Source: Pelodera strongyloides (Eukaryota; Nematoda; Chromadorea; Rhabditida; Rhabditidae). Taken from it: 64,000 bases of DNA. Each line of letters opens with the position of its first letter. Within the stretch, counting starts at the first letter, position 1. The stretch spans positions 1 through 64,000 of the forward strand of contig JAANDG010000547.1 in the NCBI GenBank assembly GCA_036852015.1, in the 5' to 3' direction. Positions 44,988-56,242 of this stretch are shown one piece after another. The position numbers were made by a program, and so were the translations under genes. Under the pieces are notes generated by a model, which saw only the letters and a list, made by a program, of their open reading frames with translations, did not search any database and had not been told where the DNA came from.

Positions 44988-47360
44988 ATGAACTATTCAG
45001 TCTTCATACTTCTGGTCTCTTGTCTTGTTGGAATCGGTTAGTTGTTTTTATTAGAAGTCTTATATTTCTATAAGGGATATTGATTGCTTTAGATATTTTA
45101 TTGGTCTGACCATTTCAACGTGTAAAATGGCGTGTAAGGCGCTTTGTAAATAGCTCCTGTAAGCGGCGTGAGATAGGCGGGAAAATTGTCCTGTCCTGCG
45201 TGCGTTTGTGCGCCGTCTTTGCGCGGCTCTCACTCTAACTTTACTCAGTTTTTGAAATTAGACCTCTGTTGATCATCGTAGTCCTATGAATTCGGGCCTG
45301 TGCTGCCAATTCTCTTCGCGAAAACTGTCCCAAAAGTTTATTTTAGCCGCCGGAGCAACAGGACTTCGAATTTCTAAACCACAGGCAATTGCAGTGATAA
45401 AACACGCAACCAGTGATATTAACAATAGAGTGCTCGGTAGAATATTAGTGCCTACGTCTAGTTGTTCTTTTGTAAATATCGTATTTAATTCAAAGAACGC
45501 TTGTAGTACACATACATACTGGAAAAGGTCTGACGCGCCTCTTTTTGCCATCATGTATCTGTACGATATTCCCTTACACCGGAAGTCGCTGGCGCAAGCA
45601 TTGGCGTCTTTGCCAAATTGTATATACAGTATATCAAGGCACACTTATGTCCTGTTTATAAGATAACACATAAGGACAAACAATAAACCTCGATTATTAT
45701 TTTTATGAATATATTCAGGCTCCGCAATCGGTGTGAAAATCGACAAAAATTGTTCGGAAAACGCAAACCGCAACACGCTTTCCTGCTACACGTGTATGGG
45801 AAGGGATAGCGAAAACTGTGAATATGGACTGACTTGCTGCTCAGGATCATGCTTCAAACTTCTGGATACTAGTAAGAATTTTTTATATACTATCACAAAT
45901 CAGGGCACACTTTTCGTGTGCAGCTATGGCAAGGCACACGTTTCTCGCCGCTCACTCTTCCGCAAGAAGCACACTCCTATTCTATTCAGCATGTCCATAA
46001 GAATGCAGAATACCGAGATAGGAATTTTTTGAGATTTTTAAAATTAATTATTTGTGACCCTTTTCGGGCATTACTTAAACTCTGGTCCTCAACCGCGCAG
46101 TGCACCTCCAGCCACCCGCCTTGGTGTGCGCTCCCCTCTGCGCGGTATGCGGCTGGCTACGCCCGCGCTCCAAACAAAGCGGCTGGGTGCGCGGCGCGCT
46201 GCGTATACTGGTGTTTCCTCCATGTATTATATGCAAATGTATGATTGGCTCTGCTGGAAATGGAAATCACAGAAATTTGTCTATGACGTCCGAGTACGTT
46301 ACCTAGCGTACGTTTCAAGACCACGTGAAAAGGTCCTCGATTTTGGGTCTCTCAGTTTTGCGGATAAGTTCGATATACACGCCGGTTTTTGAAACATACG
46401 TTGGTCAACTGCATTCCCTCCCATATAAGTTCTATGCAACTGAACTTAATAAGACTAAAAACCGCGCAGTGTCGCACAATTATTTGCTTACAGTAATGGG
46501 AATACATTGTTAAACGTACTTTTCAAAAACCTGATGTTAGATAGCTTTAATCATTTCAGAACACGACCTCATTGTCAAGGGATGCACAAAGGACAATGAA
46601 GAGGATGGATCAATGAAGGTGAAATTTTGTAATTTATTGATTTTTTTTCCGAATTATTGATTGATTAGAAGGTATTGTGTAACTGATTATTGATCTTTAC
46701 AAGGGTGGTGTGTCCGTTGTTTGATTTTACGCTGGTCCTATTCCTTGTCAAAAATATATAGAAAAGTCGGTAGATATCTGCGGATACAAAGACAAAGTGA
46801 ACCCATTACCTGCCGTAATTGTAAGATAAAAAGAAGCGTGTCGCAAATAAATAACAAAACTTTTTCAGAAGCGCACACTCGAGGTTCCATTGTACTGGGC
46901 TAACGAGGAGAAAGTCACTGGTAAGTGTGAATATTTTAGCTATTTTTTGGGTATTGTCTGCGCACGCGCCTCAGCTTATGTACTTCTTGGGCTTCGCACT
47001 TCTGCATCTTTGATAACCATTGTCTCGCTCGCGGTGGCTAGGGTAGCCGTGTGTAGAGCAGCCGATGGTGTAGTGGTTAGCTCTGTTCCTTACTGGTACG
47101 TCGCGGGTTCAATTCCCCAACACGTCTAGTGGCGCCCATGCTGGTAAAAACGGTAGCTGACGAAACCCAGACGGCAGAGATTCGGGGCCGCCCTAGGACC
47201 TAAGGACAGTCCTTTCTTTATCTCGGATCATTTTAATTAACTAATTTGTCCTTCAGGTGAATCTTACTTCTGTAAGACATCGGATTTCTGCAACACTGCG
47301 TCTCTCCCCACTCTCGTCGTTTCGGCACTCGCTGTTCTCCTGCCCAGATTGTTTTTGTAG
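44988..47360 (+). CDS. Ly6/uPAR (three-finger) family GPI-anchored protein
   Basis: Five exons (44988-45036, 45719-45871, 46560-46618, 46869-46920, 47257-47360) give 138 codons with all phases matching. A signal peptide (MNYSVFILLVSCLVG) is followed by ten cysteines in an LU-domain pattern. They include SCYTC near the start, a TCC in the middle and the diagnostic CKTSDFCN close to the end. The tail (LPTLVVSALAVLLPRLFL) is hydrophobic to the stop, as in GPI-anchor signals. Family members act at the cell surface as ligands, receptor modulators or toxin-like folds; the partner here cannot be predicted. Exon 3 is acidic and without family motifs. The last intron holds a SINE and intron 2 a GC-rich patch. 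Confidence 0.85.
46375..46552. mobile_element. Diverged MITE family A-like copy (Ly6-like gene intron 2)
   Basis: GCCGGTTTTTGAAACATACG on the left faces ACGTACTTTTCAAAAACCTG and a TTTAA end on the right. The outer terminus on the left has been lost. Confidence 0.6.
47058..47216 (+). repeat. tRNA-derived SINE, copy 2
   Basis: GCAGCCGATGGTGTAGTGG holds an A box (TGGTGTAGTGGTTAG) and GCGGGTTCAATTCCC a B box. The body then shares the block GCCCTAGGACCTAAGGAC...CCTTTC with the element at 25092-25424, so both belong to one family with different tRNA-like heads. It lies in the last intron of the Ly6-like gene. Confidence 0.8.
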
Positions 47361-47769
47361 ATCTATGGTATAGTAAAAGTGTCGCTTACTTATTTTTCTA
47401 AGCGATTTCACATCAATACAAAATGGCTCAGTCCCATGAAAAATTCCCATTTGCACAATTTGGTTTATTGTTCAACGTAGACGTAGTTTAACTGTGTCGT
47501 ATTCCAGTTAGGTATGGTATAGTGCAGTCGACCGTGAGTTCTTCTAGCTATACGTAAGTTTTGTTAATTTTTTCCGTATTTATCGATTTTGTAGTATGCC
47601 TGTTTATCTATTTTTATGTTGTTTTTTACTCTCAATTAAAATTGCACAAAAACGCACCTTATAATCTGCCTTTTTAATTTGCTAATATTTTGCTTTATTG
47701 TCTTGTATCGTGTATCCATTGTGGACAAGTAGACATGTTTAGGATATAGATTTAGCCCCGTATTTCGGA

Positions 47770-47841
47770 TTAAAGCGGAATGAGACTGGTTTGTGAAACG
47801 CGACATGCAAGCGTTTCACAAACCACGTGTCATTCCGCTTT
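47770..47841. mobile_element. Minimal palindrome related to family A
   Basis: TTAAAGCGGAATGAGACTGG then GTTTGTGAAACGC, mirrored by GCGTTTCACAAAC and CATTCCGCTTTGA around a centre of about 10 bases. A single left half of the same type starts at 48881. Confidence 0.85.
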
Positions 47842-49197
47842 GATTAAATTTTCAATTATGGTATTTTCAAATAAGAAAATCAATATTTGTCCGGTCAAGG
47901 ACATTGTTTAAACACCAGTTCAAACTTTGAGCTTTTTGTATTTTCATGGTACTGTTCTTTTTGAAGTATATTTAATACATTGTATTTTTTAACTAGTAAG
48001 ATAGTTTTGTAATACGGTATGGACTACGTTTGCACCTGAATTATGATTTTTTTTGTAGTTTTATTTTACACTTTGTATGCCGGTAGCAGGTACGCTTATG
48101 AAAAAATACAAGCCAGAGAGAAGTACCCTACAATTTCATAACATAACAGCTTATTAGATAATAGGATCCTGGTTCTCTCCGTATTTTACAGCGGTATGGC
48201 ACGGGGTTTTGAAACGTAAGCTGTACGCAGTACGCTAGACGGCTTCCGTGGATCATGTGCAAATTTTTGGGCCTTTTTACACATACCGACATACCGGCAC
48301 AGAATAGAACAATTGCGCACTTGTCCAGGAATGCAGTTGTACAGCAAAACACATGCCATGCCGCTTTATCTCTATCATCGATTACTGTAGAATTTTCTGC
48401 CAGATTTTTATTTGTCCAATAAATATGTGTACAATATGAGGAAAAATACAATGCAGTATAATGCAATTATTAAAATAAAAAATACACTTAAAACACTGGA
48501 ACCTAACGGTTACGGTAATTTGGACGTTGATTAGGCGAAAGCTGTGTGGCGATATAGAATTTATCAATTTGATACAGTACATACAACGGATGTTTTCGTT
48601 ACATGGCAGTTTCACCATACATGGAGATGCCACACGAAGTAACACTCTACTTTATTTCACTGAAAAAAAAATCAGAAAACATAATTCAGAATTTGCAAAC
48701 GACAGGCCCAAAAAAGTGCAAAAAAAAATATAGGGTCATACTTTCTAATTGTAAGTATGATTACTCTGGTTTACGGTGACATTTAATGTCTGATAGGGAA
48801 TCTTCGAATCCCTCTGGAACCTGCAAGGGTTGATATATATTATTATAAATGATAAAAATCGAGTTTTGTTTTAAAAGAACTACTAAGCGGAATAACAAGC
48901 GGTTTGTGAAACGTCAATTGCCAACTACGTTCCCGTATATTGTATGCAAATTGTAAGCTGTTTTGAATGATTTTTTAAAACCATATTCACGCAATACCAG
49001 GGACCAGGGAATGCCCAACAAGTATTTGACTAATAATTCAAGCGAATTGCAAGCATAAAGGTAAAAATGATATTCAATAATTTCCATACCTGTTCCCATA
49101 GCATCGGTACCGTGGTCGAATTTTCAGTGAGAATTTGTGAGCACAGTGTTGCACGAAGTGGGTAACTTATTTGATTTGTTGAGCGACCTGAAAATGT

Positions 49198-49361
49198 AGC
49201 CGTATTGTACCTATTTTGGGAAATTTGCATATGATACGAATATCTTATGTATCCTAGTTAATTTGGTGCCGGAAGTTTCGGACGGGCACCAAAAATTTGC
49301 ATAGGACACATAGAAGTTCGTGTCGTATGCAAATTTCCCGAATTAGGTACAATACGGCTTT
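49198..49361. mobile_element. Palindromic element, family K copy 1
   Basis: The left arm starts AGCCGTATTGTACCTATTTT and contains GGGAAATTTGCATATGATAC. The right arm is its complement, ending GGTACAATACGGCTTTA. A second, internal inverted repeat is TTGGTGCC / GGCACCAA. A half copy is at 61754-61857. Confidence 0.9.
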
Positions 49362-49720
49362 AATATTTTAATAACCCACCACTAATTAGATATTCTCCTC
49401 CTTCCTCTAATGTTAATCCACACATTCCATCATCCGATGGGGTTGTGATTATGCCTGGCAGACGCGGCAGATACCAGGGACGCTGAAGTGAAGAAAATTA
49501 CCCTGAGGAGTGCATGCAGCGAAAAATGGTGAGCGGTATACATTACCAGGGCGCGCAAAATGCACCCAGAGTAGGATTAGCTCACATTGTGTCCGCCGAA
49601 CCTGGGCCGCTTGCGCGCTAAAACCCGCCTTGCTTTGGCGTTAGAACGTAGTGGTTTTGGGGGGCAAAGTTGCACACCGTTTCACACGTTCCAGCCACTT
49701 GCTTGACAAAACCTGAAGCA

Positions 49721-49819
49721 ATATTCACCACTCCGATTCCCTCGGGACAGAAAACAGCATTCTAATGTGAGACACGCAGAGGAAAAGACGGGGAATTGAG
49801 TGGTGAATATGATATGGCC
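49721..49819. mobile_element. Short palindromic element, family J copy 2
   Basis: ATATTCACCACTCCGATTCC on the left and GAATTGAGTGGTGAATATG on the right. It shares ACAGAAAACAGCATTCTAAT with the copy at 36584-36725. Confidence 0.85.
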
Positions 49820-51091
49820 TCTGAAGTTGAAGACACTGTCATCAGTCATTCCCAAAGTATAGTACATCTATTAGCTTACCTTAAATACATCGATATGTTC
49901 CACCACGTATAATGCATTCAATAGAGGCTTTGGTGGTTTCAGAAATCTCCCGTACCAGTCTATCACACGATGTGTAACAACAACGTGAGAAACTGGAAAT
50001 TGATTACATAAGTAGGATTATATATTTTGATTAAATAAGTAAAATAATTAAATTGATGTAGTTAAAATACTGATTGAATTCGTATTACTAAAGATAGTAT
50101 GCGACATATTTGAACATTTTTACTGTACACTTTTTTGAACTCATTCAAGTTATTTGTTTGAAAAATTTATTGTAGCTTAGAAAATATAGAAAGAAAGAAA
50201 ATGTATATAATAATCTAACAAAATGAAAATAAGGAACCACCACCAGGCGAGGGAATCATGGGCAATCCCTCCTGGCCCTAGCCCGGAGACGTCGAGCAAT
50301 TTGTCATCTGGAACTCGTCGCCTACTGCTCAGGACCGCTGCGGAACATGGCATAAGCAAACATTGAACCTATATTTTCATCCTTGAATAAAGGTGCACGC
50401 TCTTGAAGCGTAAAACAAATTTAAATTTAAGGAACAAAGCAACTATACCCCAGTCGCTTTCACAAAATTGAGCCTTTTCACTGAGCGGCATACAAGAACA
50501 CGTATCGGTTGCAGGAATGAATAGGATAACTAGAGTGAACATCTTCACTGTTGGGACAATTGCAGTCATACTGTAATTTCTTTCTTTAATTACAAGATTG
50601 ATAAATAAATTACACATTATTAAACTAATTGAACAAGACAAAGGGACAACAGTAAACACTGTAAACACTGTTATTTGAGTATGCACAATTTAGAGGCTAA
50701 TAAAAAAGTAGAAACATTAACTTGCAGTTAGCGCCAGTATTTATGTAATAGAATCAATGTTATTATCTCCCTTTGCCATCGGTTGACTGTTTTCCACAAG
50801 TTGATTTATTGTTGCATTATTATCAACTGTTGTCGATCAAAATTCGCGCAAATAGATTACGAAATTTATTTGCAATTTAGGATAATGATCTAAATAAGTA
50901 ATTAGGCAATTGTAATTGTAGGTAACAGGTTATAACGGCTAAACGGGCAAACCGTCTAATAAGAATAATAAAGGTATTACAATAAAATATAAGATAAATT
51001 GTTTTAAAAATTAACTTTTCGAGTCTAGTCTAGTGAATTACTTTACTTACTTACTTACTTTGTTTCAGCACTGTAAAGAAAAATATAAATG

Positions 51092-51506
51092 ATGCCCTAA
51101 GGATAGCAGTCACTTCAAATTCGTCTTTTTTCTTCAATTATCCATAAACATAAAAAGGTAACTAGAAAAATACATTTCCAGTGTCAATTTACTGAAAATT
51201 TTACCAAGGGAGAGAAATAACTGCGTATGAATTTTACTAATATACCGTAGTTTATAATTGCCCGTATATCGGTTGATAAACCACAGCCAGGTGCAACACT
51301 GCAGGCTGTTTATTCTCCAAGTACCCCTGTCAATTGCATATATACCTCGGCTTTGGTAATTTACCAAAACCCATTCACATTGATTTCTCTCGCTGAGTTC
51401 TCTGCTCTATGTCTTTTAAATTGCTGCATATTGTTTTGTAAAGTTTCGTGTATTTAATTAAAATCGAATCAAAAAGTTGAATTTGTAGTGGCTGCGTCCC
51501 TTTAAT
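51092..51506. mobile_element. D/E-type MITE
   Basis: Left end CTAAGGATAGCAGTCACTTC and right end GTAGTGGCTGCGTCCCTTTA. The ends match family E (55353-55792) on the left, and the adjoining GTGTATTTAATTAAAATCGA matches family D on the right. Confidence 0.7.
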
Positions 51507-51570
51507 TAATGCAAACGAGCCTGCAATTATTCTGAAATTCTGAAATGTCACCGTTTTTGTACATAAAATG

Positions 51571-51576
51571 TTTATT
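51571..51576 (-). terminator. Poly(A) signal of the first GST gene
   Basis: AATAAA on the - strand, about 45 bases past the stop codon of the gene ending at 51620. Confidence 0.7.
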
Positions 51577-51619
51577 TACAACATTTAACTAAAACAAGTT
51601 ATAAACAATTTTGTAATTT

Positions 51620-52957
51620 TTAAATATGTGATTCCTTTCTTTCTGATAGATATTTCTTCATTTCAATAATTTCCGAGATTTTCTCCACCAAGTCTTTGAT
51701 CTGAAAATATAATTTTGTTTTATTTTATTTTACGGCTTCTAACTCCTAAGATTGGCTTCTAACTCCTAAGATTAGTGATTTGCAACCTAGTACAACAATA
51801 TTTTAATAAAAAAAGGTAAGTTAAATAGGAGTAGCACGTGGTTTGGGAAGCCTGTGCAAGACAGACGAATTTCCATTTAACGGGGTGTCATGCTTTCTCA
51901 TGACTGTATACACATTGCATCCTTTGTCACTCTACACTTTTCATCTATTATCATTCAATAGATGATCCTTTTTCTTCTTATTAAAGTACTACTGTTACTT
52001 GTTACTGTTACTCATTTCAAATACTTTTTGATCTATTATTGTAGAGAGTAATTTTTTGTTCTGTGGTCTTCTAAAAGTCGTTACATATAATAAACGGAAT
52101 GCAGTTGATAAGCATACTCTTCAGAAAACACGGATGTACCCTTTTGCATTACTGCCAAAGTATCCTGAATCCAAGAAAAAATCAGTCTACCTTCGGAAAG
52201 TTGTCATAGTATCCCGGGCAGAATTTCCCAAAGATTAGGCAGTGGTTGAAGGCCACAAGATCAGCAATTGTGAAGTTGGGGCCAACCTGATAGATGATTA
52301 GGGCGCGTTTAAGATGGGCGAAAGAAAGAAAAAAAATGCGTTTTCGGCCGTTCAGGTTGGGCGAAAAGAAAACCTTTGAAAGACAATGCAAAAACAAGAG
52401 ACGCAGACAAAACCCGAAAAAAATTACTGTATTTTTTCATTTCCCCTTAGTATTAAAAGTTTTCTTTTCGACCAACCTGAACGCCCGAAAACCTATTTTT
52501 TTCTTTCTTTCGGCCATCTTAAACGCGCCCTAAGGAACATTAACAAATCATTAATCGTACCGTAACTTATCTGACAGTAACAGAAGAAAACACTGAAAGT
52601 TAACAACTTATAATACGTTGGGAAGGAACCCTTGAATCCTTTTTTCTCAAAACTTATAATATCACGATGGTAGTCAAGGAATTCACCATTTTCCTCTGTA
52701 TGTGGTTGCAATGCTGTATTTCCGAATGATTTGAAGAGTCATAAGGAAAAAAACAAGAAATATAGATTATGAATTCTTTATATTACACTGTCACCGCATT
52801 GGTCTAAAATATTTATACTGCTGTTAGATAAATCCTGTTAAGTACCTACCAGAAATCCGGATTTCGATTCATTGTTTTCAATCCATTTGCTCAGAGTTGA
52901 GAAGTACTCATCCCTGGCAGGCTCGAGCACAGTGTGTTGAAGCTCTTCCTAGAATAT

Positions 52958-52988
<31 letters not shown>

Positions 52989-53831
52989 TTTTCTAATCAG
53001 TTTTTTCCATCTTGAGCCGTTTCCAGAATTTGAAGTTAAGCAAACTCAGTATTGGTACTGTGTACAATTCCAGTGAACCTGCGGCACATTTGTTGCAAGG
53101 CCGCAAATGCGCCAGAGGTGCGCCAAGTGGAATTGCACACCTTTTGTGCACCACCTGCGCTTCGTGTGCGCACAACATTGCTCTCCTGCGATGGACGTTT
53201 TTTTCTTGAATATTGCGCTGGGTTTTATCTGTTGTATGTGTCTCACTATGTAGTCATTAAAAGAACATATTTGGTCAAAAAGAAAGGCAAATCTACCTTG
53301 TTCCCCTCGACGTACCCGGCTTGAACAATGTAATATGGAGCGACCTTTTGATAATGATCCTGAACAAATAATTTGTGTGTTTTTGCGTTAAATGTGACTT
53401 CCAAAATGGTTCTATACAAGTTACCGATTTGCTAATTGCTTATGCCTGTTACGTGCAAAACTGAGAAAACTGGAGTACAAGCGGCGTGAAAACAACGCGT
53501 AACCACTGGACAACGTGGTGTCGTGCAAAACCGCAGTGCCGCCCACAAGTGGCACGCCGTTAGCATGCCGCTTGCGCTCTTTCTTTGAAATCTTATAGTT
53601 ACTAAACAAACTGATATTTTTATACGAGATATTAGCGGGATTAGATTTGTCTGCGTCGTCGTGTTTATCGAAAAAAAAATAGTGAAAATTACCGTGATAT
53701 AGTCCAATTGGCTGTCCACAAGGGCCTTGTCAAAGTCGGTTTCGCCGGCGAAACCTGCAAAATGAGTGGTTACGTCTTTCGTTTCATTTTCTTTAGATGG
53801 GGGCCAATATACAACAGATTCGTGCCAAATA

Positions 53832-53877
<46 letters not shown>

Positions 53878-54605
53878 GTAGAGCCCATACTAGGAAATGA
53901 CCCGGTTTTACACACTAGACTATAAAGCGAGACCAGTTATCGTATTAGTAATACCTTAGAAACTAAGCATTACGTTTTGTGCTTTTAGCTGTTATCTTTG
54001 CAAACCGTTATCGATTGCCCTTGCCAGCGTCAGCTGGAAGTTAGCTGGAGATGAAGAGAGGAACTTGGCGAGGTTCTGGCGAAGGATGGGCACGCTCGCC
54101 GGTTTTTCGTCGCGCACCATAAAAAATTCAAGTTGAAAACCTACCGAACTTTCCGGCCAAATATCTGTAAATGGCTAGTGATTCCGGGAGGATTTCGCCA
54201 TCAATTTCGAGAATTGGAGCCTTGCCAAATTTGAAGATTGGTTCTGAAAAAGAATTCATTGACAAGACTCGAGGAGAGTCTTTTGCAAATAAACCGGATG
54301 CGAAAAATAAAAGTAGAATAACAGTCACAGACGGATCACCCTTTACGCCACAAAATGGTTGCTAATTTCGCTCACCAATGGCGCTCCTTTGGCAGAATTC
54401 GAGCAACCACTCACTGTCACACTCTTGGTACATACTCAAAGTCTCCTGCCGCGCTTATTGCAATTTGCTTACCTTTCTTTACCTCTGGCCATTCGGCAAA
54501 CGACCATCTTCTGTCAGTGAATTCTACACCAGCAAGGGCAAAAAGCATTCGAGCGGGCTCTGCTCTACCGTATAAGTCGAAGTAGTGAAGTTTATATTGC
54601 ACCAT
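51620..54605 (-). CDS. Sigma-class glutathione S-transferase, copy 1
   Basis: This cytosolic enzyme conjugates glutathione to electrophiles; sigma forms include prostaglandin D synthases. Seven exons in transcript order are 54605-54473, 54243-54145, 53754-53693, 53359-53297, 52948-52850, 52286-52191 and 51700-51620. They give 210 codons with all phases matching. The N-terminal thioredoxin-fold domain has the catalytic Tyr8 ([16 protein letters not shown]), the cis-Pro of KAPILEIDG (Pro54) and the glutathione-binding E65-S66 pair, where sigma enzymes often have Gln-Ser. The helical C-terminal domain follows, with [12 protein letters not shown]. The length is typical of sigma GSTs (about 200-208). 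The next GST gene upstream is a tandem paralogue. Substrate preference cannot be told from sequence. Confidence 0.95.
52300..52531. mobile_element. Palindromic MITE, family M (GST copy 1 intron 5)
   Basis: Left AGGGCGCGTTTAAGATGG, right CCATCTTAAACGCGCCCT, with inner arms CGTTCAGGTTGG / CCAACCTGAACG. Ends pair perfectly over at least 18 bases. Confidence 0.92.
52953..52991. repeat. TTTA microsatellite
   Basis: About nine tandem TTTA units in GST copy 1 intron 4. Confidence 0.95.
53830..53878. repeat. TTA microsatellite
   Basis: About fifteen tandem TTA units in GST copy 1 intron 2. Confidence 0.97.
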
Positions 54606-56242
54606 TATGTACCCCTGAAATTAATTGCTTATTGGTCGCATAACATAAAATTTGTCACGCACATCCATGTAACGGAAACGATTTGTGAAGCAGGCAAATA
54701 AAGCTCAATATCAACTAACAAGTAAAATAAAAGAGCACAAGCTTAGAATGTATTATTGAATCTAATTAATTATCTTTGTTTGTTGCGGCGGAGCAACAGT
54801 CGAATAAATAGAAGAATGTAAAAAAAAGGAAGTTAGTCAATATTCACAGAGTCCACATAAAAAACCGGTCACCCTTGTTTCCGCCGGAAAAGACCTTTAG
54901 CGACCGGTCACCGACCATCTGACAACCTAAAGACCATTTTACGGCAGTTTTCGAGAAAAACCTGTCGCAGCGGTCGCAAAGTGGTCACCAAATGGTTTGG
55001 ACACGAAAACAAGAACTTTTGTATAGATTAGTACTGAAGGTTAAAACTCCGGTTATATATATATATATAGGCTAACAAAAACTATTTCGAAAATAAACGT
55101 TTTGTGTACTTTGAGCGCAAAATTGCATCATTACCTGTTTGAGAGTGCTTTTTTGTGGGTTTGTAGTGGTTTTTTCTGCAATGCCGAGCGTTTCGCAAAT
55201 ATTTGCCACAGTTTCAAAAAGAGAATGATTTAGTTCCCTTGCGATTAAAAAGTGATAACGTGTGTGATGTTCAGTGATCAAAGATTACCTTTTTTCCTAA
55301 CCCATATGATTATATGTGAAAGTACATGGTCGGAATAATTTAAGCCTAACAATTAAAGGATAGCAGTCACTACAAAATCGTCGTTTTTCTTCGAGTTTAC
55401 TTGTATTTAGTAAAGAATAGAGACAAATATTTTACCAAAACCGAATAATTTGAATTCCAACTCAGGGAGTGAACAAGTAGAAAAGTAGTTCTACTTAACT
55501 ACCGCAGGATCACGAAACGTGTTCATAAAGTTGCTTCCCGATCGGGAGTATGCAAATTATTTCGGAAAATATCTGCATCTTATATCTTTACATATAATGC
55601 AAGGGTCTGCAGGCATATCACTACACGTTTCATAATCCCGCGGTAGTTAATTAGAACTACTTTTCTACTTGTTCACCTCCTGAGTTGGAATTCAAATTAT
55701 TCGGTTTTGGTAAAGTATTTTTCTTTATTCTTTACTAAGTTCAAATAAACTCGAAGCAAAATGATGATTTTGGAGTGACTGCGATCCTTTAATGTAACGC
55801 ATCTTCCTGTAATAATATATTTTATTAGATATCCTAAATCATAATGTAAGATAGTAATCGTAGTACAGAACATATAAAGGGTCGGAGCATAAACTTACTT
55901 GCATAATAATTTATTACAAAAGCAATAGTAAATTACGATGACTCTCGAAGTAGAAGAAAAACCTATTGCTGTTCTAGGGATGTTTGTTTCCCTATTAGTA
56001 GTTTTACATACGATTGAACAATTGTATAATTAGGTATAATGATTCATACGATTGTATAATGATTCATACGATTGAACAATTGTATAATTAGAGGACATGG
56101 TTAATTAGTACGCGAAACATTGATTTTTGAGCAGTCACATAAAATGGTCAAATAATTATTTTACATAGTTTCTAATTGTTTATCAATATTCTACAGTCAA
56201 CTAAATTGATAAGTTTAGTTTGTTTATGTGTAACCGAATAGT
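54606..56242. other. Spacer between the two GST genes
   Basis: It contains the 5' flank of GST copy 1, a TATATA run (55057-55068), the family E palindrome at 55353-55792 and the 3' end of GST copy 2. No other gene is visible. Confidence 0.7.
55353..55792. mobile_element. Very long palindromic MITE, family E
   Basis: Starts TTAAAGGATAGCAGTCACTA and ends TGACTGCGATCCTTTAA. The arms extend inward for about 200 bp with few mismatches: CCGAATAATTTGAATTCCAA and GTAGAAAAGTAGTTCTACTT are both mirrored on the right. The loop is only about 30-40 bases. Confidence 0.93.

Larger units (their letters stand above)
47361..51619. other. Repeat-rich spacer between the Ly6-like gene and the GST cluster
   Basis: No gene is supported. 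It contains short palindromes at 47770-47841, 49198-49361 and 49721-49819, and a D/E-type element at 51092-51506. A dispersed block (GGTGCACGCTCTTGAAGCGT, 50389-50408) also occurs at 22676-22695. Confidence 0.65.

Noticed and set aside
46054..46392. Overlapping + strand open frames of 60-112 codons
   Set aside because: A short GC-rich patch in an intron of the Ly6-like gene keeps three frames open. There are no splice sites in phase with the gene.
52182..52533. A protein frame running from GST exon 6 into Lys/Arg-rich sequence
   Set aside because: Beyond the exon this is the arm of the family M palindrome.
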